A stretch of DNA of 64,000 nucleotides from Arion vulgaris (GCA_020796225.1 CM036755.1:61626652-61690651); one strand, 5' to 3'; positions 10,665 through 22,194 are shown, numbered from the stretch's first letter. The notes: generated from the sequence alone by a model not told the origin. Numbers and translations: made by a program.

Positions 10665-13106
10665 GGTTATTGCCTTAGAAGCGACTTACAACCTACTTTT
10701 ATCAAATGCAGTCTTAACCAATAAGCCACAGAGACGGTTATTGCCTTAGAAGCGACTTACAACCTACTTTTATCAAATGCAGTCTTAACCAATAAGCCAC
10801 AGAGACGGTTATTGCCTTAGAAGCGACTTACAACCCACTTTTATCAAATGCAGTCTTAACCAATAAGCCACAGAGACGGTTATTGCCTTAGAAGCGACTT
10901 ACAACCTACTTTTATCAAATGCAGTCTTAACCAATAAGCCACAGAGACGGTTATTGCCTTAGAAGCATCTTACAACCTACTTTTATCAAATGCAGTCTTA
11001 ACCAATAAGCCACAGAGACGGTTGTGCCTTAGAAGGACTTCTAACCTACTTTTATCAAATGCAGTCTTAACCAATAAGCCACAGAGACGGTTATTGCCTT
11101 AGAAGCGACTTACAACCCACTTTTATCAAATGCAGTCTTAACCAATAAGCCACAGAGACGGTTATTGCCTTAGAAGCGACTTACAACCTACTTTTATCAA
11201 ATGCAGTCTTAACAATAAAGCCACAGAGACGGTTATTGCCTTAGAAGCGACTTACAACCTACTTTTATCAAATGCAGTCTTAACAATAAGCCACAGAGAC
11301 TAGTTATTGCCTTAGAAGCGACTTACAACCTACTTTTATCAAATGCAGTCTTAACCAATAAGCCACAGAGACGGTTATTGCCTTAGAAGCGACTTACAAC
11401 CTACTTTTATCAAATGCAGTCTTAAACAATAAGCCACAGAGACGGTTATTGCCTTAGAAGCGACTTACAACCTACTTTTATCAAATGCAGTCTTAACCAA
11501 TAAGCCACAGAGACGGTTATTGCCTTAGAAGCGACTTACAACCTACTTTTATCAAATGCAGTCTTAACCAATAAGCCACAGAGACGGTTATTGCCTTAGA
11601 AGCGACTTACAACCTACTTTTATCAAATGCAGTCTTAACCAATAAGCCAGAGACGTATTGCCTTAGAAGCGACTTACAACCTACTTTTATCAAATGCAGT
11701 CTTAACCAATAAGCCACAGAGACGTTATGCCTTAGAAGCGACTTACAACCTACTTTTATCAAATGCAGTCTTAACCAATAAGCCACAGAGACGGTTATTG
11801 CCTTAGAAGCGACTTACAACCTACTTTTATCAAATGCAGTCTTAACTAATACCACAGAGACGGTTATTGCCTTAGAAGCGACTTACAACCTACTTTTATC
11901 AAATGCAGTCTTAACCAATAAGCCACAGAGACGGTTATTGCCTTAGAAGCGACTTACAACCTACTTTTATCAAATGCAGTCTTAACCAATAAGCCACAGA
12001 GACGGTTATTGCCTTAGAAGCGACTTACAACCTACTTTTATCAAATGCAGTCTTAACCAATAAGCCACAGAGACGGTTATTGCCTTAGAAGCGACTTACA
12101 ACCTACTTTTATCAAATGCAGTCTTAACCAATAAGCCACAGAGACGTTATTGCCTTAGAAGCGACTTACAACTCTACTTTATCAAATGCAGTCTTAACCA
12201 ATAAGCCACAGAGACGGTTATTGCCTTAGAAGCGACTTACAACCTACTTTTATCAAATGCAGTCTTAACCAATAAGCCACAGAGACGGTTATTGCCTTAG
12301 AAGCGACTTACAACCTACTTTTATCAAATGCAGTCTTAACCAATAAGCCACAGAGACGGTTATTGCCTTAGAAGCGACTTACAACCCACTTTTATCAAAT
12401 GCAGTCTTAACCAATAAGCCACAGAGACGGTTATTGCCTTAGAAGCGACTTACAACCTACTTTTATCAAATGCAGTCTTAAACAATAAGCCACAGAGACG
12501 GTTATTGCCTTAGAAGCGACTTACAACCTACTTTTATCAAATGCAGTCTTAACCAATAAGCCACAGAGACGGTTATTGCCTTAGAAGCGACTTACAACCT
12601 ACTTTTATCAAATGCAGTCTTAACCAATAAGCCACAGAGACGGTTATTGCCTTAGAAGCGACTTACAACCTACTTTTATCAAATGCAGTCTTAACCAATA
12701 AGCCACAGAGACGGTTATTGCCTTAGAAGCGACTTACAACCTACTTTTATCAAATGCAGTCTTAACCAATAAGCCACAGAGACGGTTATTGCCTTAGAAG
12801 CGACTTACAACCTACTTTTATCAAATGCAGTCTTAACCAATAAGCCACAGAGACGTTATTGCTTAGAAGCGACTTACAACCCACTTTTATCAAATGCAGT
12901 CTTAACCAATAAGCCACAGAGACGGTTATTGCCTTAGAAGCGACTTACAACCTACTTTTATCAAATGCAGTCTTAACCAATAAGCCACAGAGACGGTTAT
13001 TGCCTTAGAAGCGACTTACAACCTACTTTTATCAAATGCAGTCTTAACCAATAAGCCACAGAGACGGTTATTGCCTTAGAAGCGACTTACAACCTACTTT
13101 TATCAA
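10633..13106. repeat. 71-bp satellite array (about 35 copies) containing a SINE A-box head
   Basis: The unit is 71 bp, starting AAATGCAGTCTTAACCAATA and ending CTACTTTTATC. Read on the minus strand, each unit holds GTCTCTGTGGCTTATTGGTT plus AAGACTGCATTT. This is the tRNA-like head of SINE-1, preceded by about 39 bp that is not SINE. Copies are very similar, with scattered single-base indels (for example near 11026, 11650, 11735, 11850 and 12145), so the array is young or homogenised. The B box occurs only once, outside the array at its left edge. The tandem structure is seen directly; the SINE origin is inferred from the continuous junction. Confidence 0.96.
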
Positions 13107-13380
13107 TTGCCAACTTTTCTTTTACTTGCACAACTTGAACACAGGATCTACGTTATATCGTCCGTCTTCGATAGGTCTAGGCACTCGACGTGAACCACTT
13201 GACATGAGGGATTACTGGAAAATATACCCGATTGCTCCCATACGGGACGCGAAACAAGGACTTGCGGAGCATGCTGTGAGCTCCATGCCTCATTTTATAA
13301 ACCACTGTGCAATTTGAACAATAGATAATAAGTATGTTATACTAGTGTAGTTTACTGCAAAGCTATATGAGTCTTTGGAC
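13107..13380. other. Right flank of the 71-bp array, no gene seen
   Basis: The 63-codon frame at 13126-13317 has no recognisable domain and no splice support. I see nothing else here. Confidence 0.3.
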
Positions 13381-13384
13381 ACAG

Positions 13385-13700
13385 TGTACTCGTTTTCGGA
13401 AGTATTCCATGTTGATTTATATCAACGTTCGGCATAGTACATTCATTTTCGGCACAGTATTTCATTTTGATTTATATCAAAGTTCGATCTAGTACATTGT
13501 TTTCGGCACAGTACTCCATTTTGATTTCTATCAAAGTTCGGTCCAGTACATTCGTTTTCGGCACAGTACTCCATTTTGATTTATATCAAAGTTCGGTCTA
13601 GTACATTCGTTTTCGGCACAGTAAGTATTCCATACTGCTTTGTATCCTCTTTCGGTCCAGTACATCCATTCTCGGTGTAATACTTCACGTCGATTTATAT
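13385..13700. repeat. About five imperfect copies of a 55-bp repeat
   Basis: GTTTTCGGCACAGTACTCCA followed by TTTTGATTTATATCAAAGTTCGGTC recurs at a spacing of about 55 bp, with decay towards both ends. Confidence 0.85.
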
Positions 13701-13704
13701 CACA

Positions 13705-13895
13705 TAAATGAGTCGTTGATTTTCTAGGCACCCATTATACGTTCAGTAGTTTCCATTGCTTTCTGAAAGGTACGATCTGTTTAACGTTCGTAAAACCCAC
13801 GGGAACTAATTTGCTTCCAAAGTGACCGCCGCGGTGTTTGAACCAGGTACACTTGGGATCGAGCTCACTACTGCTTAAGTTACAGACATCTACTA
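13705..13895 (-). mobile_element. tRNA-derived SINE (SINE-2 family)
   Basis: On the minus strand the head is TAACTTAAGCAGTAGTGAGC, followed by the B box CCTGGTTCAAACACC and a body that ends near CTACTGAACGTATAATGGGTG. Similar copies in the same orientation are at 21080-21265, 34990-35225 and 44685-44925. Confidence 0.75.
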
Positions 13896-13920
13896 TATTA
13901 TATATATATATATATATATA

Positions 13921-14082
13921 CAGTGGCGGCTCGTCATTAAGGGTCAGTGGGGCCGGGCCCCACAAAAATAATGTATAACGTGTATTTATTATTTTATAAA
14001 TAACATATAGCAACCAAAAACCATGATTTATCTGGAAAAAATGGCTGGCCCCACCAATAAAATTGACCACGATCCGCCACTG
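13921..14082. mobile_element. hAT-type MITE, 162 bp, CAGTGGCGG termini
   Basis: The left end is CAGTGGCGGCTCGTCATTAA and the right end, read inward, is CAGTGGCGGATCGTGG. The subterminal blocks GTGGGGCCGGGCCCCAC and GGCTGGCCCCACC are also palindromic. TATATATA flanks both sides, consistent with an 8-bp duplication, although the target is itself a TA repeat. A second copy is at 51424-51584. Confidence 0.9.
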
Positions 14083-14090
14083 TATATATA

Positions 14091-14494
14091 GATGTTTATG
14101 CGCGTGTTTTTGTGCGTGTGCGCAAAACATATTACGATATGGTGGAAGTTATTGGTTTAAGCCGGCATGATAACACACTGGGCATACCCTGAGGCGTTTG
14201 CCCTTCCCCATTAAATGCCAAAATGTATGAATTCTGATGGTTACCGTGGATCGCTGGTTAAACATACTCTGTCTGTCCCGTAGGTGCCCAGCCCTTCTCG
14301 CATATAGAGTAAAATCCTTCTATTTCAAATGGTGCAACGCTTTTGCATGAAAAAAGTACATGCTATAAATAGTTAATGGCATAGTTAACATACATCTATC
14401 ACATGAATACATGATCCGACATCAGCTTGATTGATTGGAGCGTGTTTGCATTAGGCAGCATTTTCAGTATGTTTTTATTGTCACGCCAGTTCTA
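14091..14494. other. Decayed repeat of the 21.3-kb family, otherwise empty
   Basis: GATGGTTACCGTGGATCGCTGGTTAAACATACTC near 14238-14272 matches the repeat at 21285-21840 (GATGGTTCCTGTGGCTCGATGGTTAAACAC). The rest is unrecognised. Confidence 0.5.
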
Positions 14495-14726
14495 ATTATT
14501 TGCCTACGACAGACTTTAGCAACCCATAAGCCAGTGATTTAACAACTTGCCTACGTTAGAGTAAAGTATTAACTACTTGTCTACACCAGTGCATAAATTG
14601 CTTGCCTACGTCAGTGCTTCAATTGTTTGTTTACGTCAGTGTTTAAACTGTCTACACCTGTGCTTCAACTGCTTGTCTAGGCCAATGCTTTAGCAGCCAA
14701 TGCGCCAGTTATTTAACAACCTTCCT

Positions 14727-14933
14727 GCCCACCTCCCCAGCGTGTTCGTAGAGCGTTGGACTACGGGTGACTAGCCCTCTGTGAGTGCGGGTTCAGTTCC
14801 GCGGGCTGGCAGAAAACCACAGGTTCCCCAGATTTACGGTGTTCTTGGCACCGAACCGAAGGGTTACGATGTCCATGGCACCGAGCCGAAGAGCTGAAAG
14901 CTCAAGTGCTTCTGGATCGAAAAAACCAAAAAC
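14727..14933 (+). mobile_element. tRNA-derived SINE (SINE-5) with 12-bp target duplication
   Basis: AACAACCTTCCT flanks the element at 14715-14726 and 14934-14945. The head reads CGTGTTCGTAGAGCGTTGGA, followed by the B box GCGGGTTCAGTTCC, a body containing GTTCTTGGCACCGAACCGAAGG, and an A-rich tail. A minus-strand copy is at 29020-29133. Confidence 0.88.
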
Positions 14934-15004
14934 AACAACCTTCCTACGCCAGAGTATATTAACTACTTGCCTACGGCAGTACTTAAACTACTTGTCTACA
15001 GACA

Positions 15005-15730
15005 AGTAGGGGTGTATACATGTGTGTATGTATGATATTGTCTCTAATATATATACAAGCACAATAAGCTTACAGCATGTGTTTGTGCAAACACTGTTCG
15101 AACCCTACCTGATTGTTTCTGTGTCTAGCTGTAACGAGCGTTTGAGAAAGACACTCCCCGTGAGTCATTTTTTTAGAGCGCTCGTATTGCTAGGCTAGGC
15201 GATTGGTGCCGTAAGGACTAGGGTAAGTGGTTCGAGTCCGCGTTTGTCTATTTGTTTTTCGGAAGCTCTTAATACCTGTTCCTTGTTTATTTGTTGATCA
15301 TATTCGTTACTTCCGTTGCTTCCTCTGGGGTTCTTGAAAGAGGCTCCGTGTGCTCATCTTAATAAATTTGAAGCTACTTTGAATGATGTATACATGTTTG
15401 TTATATGTGTATACATGTGTGTATGTATGATATTGTCTCGTCTCTAATATATACAAGCACAATAAGCTTACAGCATCTGTTTGTGCAAACACTGTTCGAA
15501 CCCTACCTGATTGTTTCTGTGTCTAGCTGTAACGAGCGTTTGAGAAAGACACTCCCCGTGAGTCATTTTTTAATAATTATTTTTATTTAGAAATTTTTTA
15601 TTAAGAGCGCTCGTATTGCTAGGCTAGGCGATTGGTGTCGTAAGGACTAGGGTAAGTGGTTCGAGTCCCGTGTTTGTCTATTTGTTTTTCGGAAGCTCTT
15701 AATACCTGTTCCTTGTTTATTTGTTGATCA
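15005..15730 (+). mobile_element. Retro-inserted element with an internal direct duplication (dimeric SINE-6)
   Basis: The 13-bp repeat TTGTCTACAGACA bounds the insert (14992-15004 and 15731-15743). Inside, a segment beginning GTATACATGTGTGTATG at 15014 repeats at 15409, an offset of 395 bp. Both halves end with a tRNA-like stretch (TTGCTAGGCTAGGCGATTGG, then GTGGTTCGAGTCC) and TTGTTTATTTGTTGATCA. The right half has about 35 extra AT-rich bases near 15570-15605. Confidence 0.8.
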
Positions 15731-15831
15731 TTGTCTACAGACAGTGCTTTTGTAACCCATAAGTCAGTGCTTCAACAATTTTCCTACGTCCTCTCTCGGT
15801 TCATGCCACATGACCGGGACTATTTTACATA

Positions 15832-17584
15832 GATCAATGATCACATTATAGGTGAGATTGTGAACAGTTCTACCTCAAAAGGATCAATGATCACAAGATA
15901 GGTGAGATAGTGAACAGTTCTACCTCAAAAGGATCAATGATCACAAGATAGGTGAGATTGTGAACAGTTCTACCTCAAAAGGATCAATGATCACAAGATA
16001 GGTGAGATAGTGAACAGTTCTACCTCAAAAGGATCAATGATCACAAGATAGGTGAGATAGTGAACAGTTCTACCTCAAAAGGATCAATGATCACAGGATA
16101 GATGAGATTGTGAACAGTTCTACCTCAAAAGGATCAATGATCACAAGATAGGTGAAATAGTGAACAGTTCTACCTCAAAAGGATCAATGATCACAAGATA
16201 GGTGAGATAGTGAACAGTTCTACCTCAAAAGGATCAATGATCACAGGATAGATGATATTGTGAACAGTTCTACCTCAAAAGGATCAATGATCATAGAATA
16301 GGTGAGATAGTGAACAGTTCTACCTCAAAAGGATCAATGATCACAAGACAGGTGAGATAATGAACAGTTCTACCTCAAAAGGATCAATGATCACAGGATA
16401 GGTGAGATAGTGAACAGTTCTACCTCAAAAGGATCAATGATCACAAGATAGGTGAGATAGTGAACAGTTCTACCTCAAAAGGATCAATGATCACAGGATA
16501 GGTGAGATAGTGAACAGTTCTACCTCAAAAGGATCAATGATCACAAGATAGGTGAGATAGTGAACAGTTCTACCTCAAAAGGATCAATGATCACAAGATA
16601 GGTGAGATAGTAAACAGTTCTACCTCAAAAGGATCAATGATCACAAGATAGGTGAAATAGTGAACAGTTCTACCTCAAAAGGATCAATGATCACAAGATA
16701 GGTGAGATAGTGAACAGTTCTACCTCAAAAGGATCAATGATCACATTACAGGTGAGATAGTGAACAGTTCTACCTCAAAAGGATCAATGATCACAAGATA
16801 GGTGAGATAGTAAACAGTTCTACCTCAAAAGGATCAATGATCACAAGATAGGTGAGATAGTGAACAGTTCTACCTCAAAAGGATCAATGATCACAAGATA
16901 GGTGAGATAGTGAACAGTTCTACCTCAAAAGGATCAATGATCACAAGATAGGTGAGATAGTGAACAGTTCTACCTCAAAAGGATCAATGATCACAAGATA
17001 GGTGAGATAGTGAACAGTTCTACCTCAAAAGGATCAATGATCACAAGATAGGTGAGATAATGAACAGTTCTACCTCAAAAGGATCAATGATCACAAGATA
17101 GGTGAGATAATGAACAGTTCTACCTCAAAAGGATCAATGATCACAAGATAGGTGAGATAGTGAACAGTTCTACCTCAAAAGGATCAATGATCACAAGATA
17201 GGTGAGATAGTGAACAGTTCTACCTCAAAAGGATCAATGATCACAAGACAGGTGAGATAATGAACAGTTCTACCTCAAAAGGATCAATGATCACAAGATA
17301 GGTGAGATAGTGAACAGTTCTACCTCAAAAGGATCAATGATCACATTATAGGTGAGATAGTGAACAGTTCTACCTCAAAAGGATCAATGATCACAAGATA
17401 GGTGAGATAGTGAACAGTTCTACCTCAAAAGGATCAATGATCACAAGATAGGTGAGATAGTGAACAGTTCTACCTCAAAAGGATCAATGATCACAAGATA
17501 GGTGAGATAGTGAACAGTTCTACCTCAAAAGGATCAATGATCACATTATAGGTGAGATAGTGAACAGTTCTACCTCAAAAGGAT
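15832..17584. repeat. 50-bp satellite array, about 35 copies
   Basis: The unit is GATCAATGATCACAAGATAG plus GTGAGATAGTGAACAGTTCTACCTCAAAAG, with an exact 50-bp period. Variation is concentrated in the ACAAGATA segment (ACAGGATA, ACATTATA, ACAAGACA) and at GATAG/GATTG/GATAA. Each unit contains the palindrome-rich GATCAATGATCA. No unique spacers exist, so it is not CRISPR-like. Confidence 0.97.
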
Positions 17585-17792
17585 GATAAAGCATAGGCGC
17601 CGTGTTCAAGTTGAGCATATAAAAGAACTATTGGCATGTGACAATCGATAAGAGCCGGCTGTAAAACCGTTAAAAGGGCATAAATAATTCATATCAAATA
17701 GAAAAATCTGACACATTTTATCACTATCCTCAAAAGCACATGAGTTTGTACGCTGCGACTTACAGCGTAAGAAAGAGATCAGATCACATATG

Positions 17793-20451
17793 CAGTGCCG
17801 GATTAGGCCAGCGCGGGGCCCGTAGCAAATTTTAGCGCGGGGCCCTAGTTTTTGTATGATAATAAATAATAAAACATAAATTTTACAAACAAACTTGTCT
17901 CGATTTAATGTGAGAAAATTTAGAGATAATACTAAACAAATCAATTTCTCTAAGTGAATTCAATGTTCAACGACATAAGGTGAAGTTATTTAGACGATCT
18001 TGTCCCATCATGTTCCTTAACTCACTTTTTATACGCTTTAATGTTGAAAAAGAACGTTCTCCGCTGCAGTTAGTAATCATTAAAGACAAGTAAATTCGTA
18101 AGACTATTTCTACATTTGGGAAACACGACTCTAATGAATTTTCCATTATGCTTTCTTCTAAATCTTCTTGGTAAGAGCTGACAATATTTAGAATTCTTTT
18201 CAAGATCTCTTCTGCTGTAAGAGATTTTAACTGCCAAAGTATTCCAAATACACCAGTTACTCTATGGTACTCTGCCATGCGTTTAGCTAAGGTAGAGAGT
18301 ACATTATCAATTATGACAATAAACACCTGACTTTCACATTTTTGTTTGGGTGTTTGATTTTCTACAACTTTATCGAGTGCAGTAGAGTCGCTGAAATCGT
18401 CGTACTTAGTATTTCGCTTGCGTCGTCTTGAAGTTTGTTGCTGATATTCTTGACAGTCAGTCAGGATTTTGGCTTTGGCCTCAATATCTGAAAATGTAGG
18501 CCGCATTTGTTGAACGTACCTGTGTAACGATTTATAAAGGGCATATCCAGTGGTAAGGTCTTGCTCAGGTGACTGTAATGAAGCGCTAGACGCTTGCAAG
18601 CATTCTAGAACTTCGTTCCATAGAAAGGTCATTATTCCTGTTTCCAACTTACTCATCTCCAAAACTAGCCCATACGCTTGATTACGACACTCTACCTTCT
18701 GATCCATGTTATTTGAGATGTCATCCAAAACTTGTTTTATAGTGGTAATACCACATAAAGCGCCTTTGTCGCATGAGCTCGGGCAGACCACCTGGTGTCC
18801 GACAGTCTCTTCAAAGTCGGGAGTTTTGAACCTGTATCTTCCAGTGCTTTTGTAAGAACGCCCCATCGATAGGTAGAAGCGGAAAAGAATGTATAGAGGC
18901 TTTCAACAAAATCGAAAAAATGTTATGCTTCTATACAACATTCTGCAGCACACTTAGCAACCAAATTCAGTGAATGGGCAAAACATGGAATGTATTCTGC
19001 GTACTTATTTATTTCCTTAATGCGTGCTTGTAAGCCGTGATATTTCCCACTCATGCTGCTGGCATTGTCATAGCTTTGACCACGACAGTCTTTGATATCA
19101 ATGCCATTTTTAATTTTTTTTAAATCAAGTAAACTTTGGGCGAGTTGTTCAGTAGTTTGACCTTCCATATCCAAGAATCTCATAAACCTTTCTACTGGTC
19201 CAGATGGTAACACATAGCGCACTATTAGAGTGAGTTGGTCCACATGCGAAATGTCTGGAGTAGAGTCCAGTGATACTGAATAGTACTTGCATTTCTTAAT
19301 TTCGCAAATAATATGATCCAGTAAGCTTGATGCAATTAGATGGATAAATTCCTCACATGTTGTTTTTGATAAGTATGATGTATGTCCCTTTCCTTTGTTT
19401 GCATTAATAATATATGCTGAGCCAAAAAATGTCAAATTTGGCTCTTAATTCCAACAAAACTAAATAATTTTCATTATGAGGTGAACCAATAGTTTCATCC
19501 CTACCCTGAAATGCAAGACCTCGTTCTGCTAAAATTGGATAACTGAAGTAATTCGCTCTAAAAGTGTCCGCAAATATGTTTGTTCGGTCTCAATTTGGTT
19601 TACAAGTTGAGAATCGACAGTAGCATCCTACTTTTTGCAAATTAACAGCGAAATTATCGCTTGTCTATGGAAGGTGCTTTCTTCACGTCTTTTCAACAAA
19701 TTAATTGCGTTTTTCCAGTCGTCAAATCTTTTTTTTCGTAAACCGTGACGAACATCCTGAATCAGTAACTTTGCAAACAGAAAAGTTGTCCTTTAGTTTC
19801 TGAATAACACAATCAATCTTTCACATGAGTTTTATTTGTTGGTTTATGTGTATATGTGAAAAACGACTTTCGACAAAATCGTAGATTGTTTTCTTTATCG
19901 TATGTTTTTTTAAGACATGAAATAACTGTTCATATGTTGCACTTCGCTACTTCCTTTCGCAATCCAATAATCTCGATTGAAGTTGCTTGGCCATTCACCA
20001 ATACCGTTGGAGTACATTTTACTTTGGTTGTTTTTGGCTTGTAGAAGATGTTGCTACATTGGAAGCATGTGCTGTGCTTTCTGCCTCTCTTTGGTTTGAA
20101 AATGATGTGGTTAAATTGGAAGGACTTGCTGCACATTCAACTTCAGTTTGTCTTGTGGAAAGTGTGGCTAAATTGTGAAGAATCTTAATGGTAATATTGG
20201 TAATGATGATTCTTCTATAGCACTGCCTTCATCTACTACACAGTGAGACGCGACTTGTGTATTTTCTGCTTCGATTTTTTGGATTCATCACCATCACACA
20301 CGACATTAAAAGAATTCAGATAGCTTGCGTGTTTTGATATAACATCTTGGTTATTTTTTTCCTTTTCATCTCTGTCACATAGGCGCGGGGCCCCCAGAAG
20401 CGCGGGGCCCGTAGCATTTGCTACTTCTGCTACTAGGCTAATCCGGCGCTG
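17793..20451 (-). mobile_element. hAT DNA transposon (ZMYM1/TTF type), 2.66 kb
   Basis: The left terminus is CAGTGCCGGATTAGGCC and the right terminus, read inward, is CAGCGCCGGATTAGCC. The 8-bp direct repeat CACATATG sits immediately outside both ends (17785-17792 and 20452-20459). Subterminal GCGCGGGGCCC blocks occur near both ends. The interior carries a decayed transposase on the minus strand. The repeat at 34395-34535 provides the uninterrupted target sequence, which confirms the boundaries. Confidence 0.93.
17967..19860 (-). pseudogene. hAT transposase pseudogene (ZMYM1-like, DUF4371/dimerisation)
   Basis: Read from right to left, the N-terminal part (19440-19860) survives only in broken frames, such as YPILAERGLAFQGRDETIGS followed by HNENYLVLLE. 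The 170-codon middle segment (18923-19435) has the catalytic-core motifs VSLDSTPDISHVDQLTLIVR, RGQSYDNASSMSGKYHGLQA and PCFAHSLNLVAK. The 299-codon C-terminal segment (17967-18866) ends in the dimerisation region TNCSGERSFSTLKRIKSELR. A stop near 18922 and a frameshift near 18866 separate the two long segments. The order and motifs match the zinc-finger MYM-type-1-like hAT transposases that are frequent in animal genomes. It is much less decayed than the transposase at 1.1-2.9 kb, so this insertion is probably younger. Confidence 0.9.
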
Positions 20452-20459
20452 CACATATG

Positions 20460-20595
20460 GTTATTCAGCGAAGTGTAATGATGACGGTCTATCAATAAAT
20501 AAATCAAATACCTCTTTGATAAGTTACAAACACCTGCACTTTATCAATTTGCCAACACCAACAATTGAATAACTTATGAAGTCTGCGCGTTAGTG
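20460..20595 (+). repeat. Right half of the repeat split by the second hAT
   Basis: GTTATTCAGCGAAGTGTAAT and GATGACGGTCTATCAATAAA continue the sequence interrupted at 17792 and match 34480-34535. It was one repeat before the hAT inserted. Confidence 0.75.
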
Positions 20596-20826
20596 TTTAA
20601 AGACGCAAGATCGATTTCAATGCACTCGGTTTTACCCCACATAGCTCGGTCCCTCTCCGCGAAAATGGCACGTCATCTACTGATAGTATTGCACAAAGAA
20701 CAAACTCCGTAGCCCCGGTAACAATCCTAGGGATCTCCAGAAAGAATGCACTAATAAACAGAATGGCGTGGTACAGATTCGAACCCAAGACAACGGTTTC
20801 ATCACTTAGCCACTAGAGATCTACAA
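20596..20826 (-). mobile_element. SINE-1 copy
   Basis: On the minus strand ATCTCTAGTGGCTAAGTGAT (head) is followed by GGGTTCGAATCTGTACC (B box), then GGATTGTTACCGGGGCTACG and the 3' block GTAAAACCGAGTGCATTG. It is full length but diverged. Confidence 0.82.
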
Positions 20827-20871
20827 TCTGAACTTTAACTAGTCTGCGACAGCTCTTTGTCATCTTGATTA

Positions 20872-20972
20872 TTTGATTGACTGATTGGCAGGACCATCAT
20901 CGTTGCACTTTCGTTAGTAACAATGTGTGCTCCGATCGCTTTCGTACACAGTAAGATTACCAACTTGTCAAC
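20872..20972 (-). repeat. Copy of the repeat family targeted by the second hAT
   Basis: The inverted form of GTAACAATGTGTGCTCCGAT and GGACCATCATCGTTGCAC corresponds to 34460-34535. Further copies are at 35428-35520 and 47258-47400. Confidence 0.65.
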
Positions 20973-21079
20973 ATCGACGAGTTAACAGCTTGTATACGTC
21001 AGTTTTGTTTGACTAAAACGTTGCATATTCTTTACAGAACTTTGCGAATCAACCTCAGCTATTTAACACTGTGATTTTT

Positions 21080-21265
21080 CTAGGAATTATTACGTTCAGT
21101 AGTTTGCCATTGCTTTCTGAACGGGTGGTGTCATCGTCCTTTTGTAAAAATCAACGCGAAACAATATGCAACCAAATTATCCGCAGTGTGATTCGAACTC
21201 AGAACGTCGGGGTTAATAGACCGAGTCACTATCTCCTAGGCCACAGACGCCACCAACTACTTGAC
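21080..21265 (-). mobile_element. tRNA-derived SINE (SINE-2 family)
   Basis: The same features as the 13.7-kb copy: ACGTTCAGTAGTTTGCCATTG at its left edge and, on the minus strand, a B-box-like GAGTTCGAATCACAC behind a tRNA-like head. Confidence 0.68.
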
Positions 21266-21284
21266 TACAGAACGCAAACACAAA

Positions 21285-21840
21285 GTTGTCGTTATTGGTT
21301 ACTGAACTGACGTCACAGTACTTCGGGCAGACCCATAGGTGCTCAATCTACCCCAACAGATTTCGAAGGGTATGCATACAGATGGTTCCTGTGGCTCGAT
21401 GGTTAAACACACTTCTCTCTCTCTCTCTCTGCCCCTTAAACAACCAGCACTACTTGTCCAAGGTGGAATTCCAAACTCCCTAAATCCCTCTATTGATTCA
21501 GCTTCAATTTTAGTTATTGATTATTGGTTACTAAACTGACGTCATTGCACTCCGGGCAAACCCATAGGTGCTCAGTCTCCCCTAACAGATATCGAAGAGT
21601 ATGCATACTGAAGGTTCGGGTAGTTCGCTGATTAAACATACTTCTCACTGCCCTAATGCATCCAGTTCTACTTGTTCAATGGGTAACTCCAAACTGCCTA
21701 CATCGCTTGATCGATTCAACATCTATTTTAGTGTCCTCATCCAACAGAGAGTCCCGAAGAACACATCTCCCTTATACATCTTCAACTTCCCAACAATCAA
21801 TGCTGTCGATGCAAGCCTGTCCGCTCTCTCACTACCTTAA
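21285..21840 (+). repeat. Two tandem copies of a tRNA-like repeat family
   Basis: Two diverged copies start near 21294 and 21525. Each contains TTGGTTACTGAACTGACGTCA, CCCATAGGTGCTCAGTCT, ATCGAAGAGTATGCATAC and GGTTCCTGTGGCTCGATGGTT. Further copies are at 51005-51160 (plus) and 53610-54020 (minus). The GATGGTTAAACACAC block looks like a tRNA-derived A-box region, so this is probably a SINE family. Confidence 0.7.
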
Positions 21841-22194
21841 ACACCCGCATACCCAAGACAGTATATCCACGAAAGCCTCTGGAGGTTAGAAACTTCTATA
21901 GACAACATCCACTAATACCGAAACCTGACCTTCTGGATCTTATGAAGCATCGACTGAGAGTCAGATACAACAACGGTCCCAGTAAATGAAGTCCCAGATA
22001 GCCACTGAAGTCAATTTTAGTCTCCTCACCCAACAGTAGGTCGCCAAGATACCGAAGAACATCCCCCTTATCTACCCTAAACTCTCTAACAATAGATACT
22101 GTTGATGCAGGTTTGTGGTTACACTCATCAAAGACTATATGTAATAGCTTTCTCATGCTGCTTTTATTCATCTCTGCTCAGTATACAACACTGT

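Larger units (their letters stand above)
14495..15780. repeat. Degenerate repeat tract (CTTGCCTACGTCAGTGCTT) split by two insertions
   Basis: Short units resembling AACTGCTTGCCTACGTCAGT recur at irregular spacing of about 25-55 bp from 14495 to 14715, again at 14934-15004, and once more at 15731-15780. The interruptions are the SINE at 14727-14933 and the insert at 15005-15730, each flanked by its own duplicated target. Confidence 0.7.

Noticed and set aside
10633..17584. CRISPR-like arrays
   Set aside because: The 71-bp and 50-bp arrays have no unique spacers, units are whole-length homologous, there are no cas genes, and the DNA is eukaryotic.
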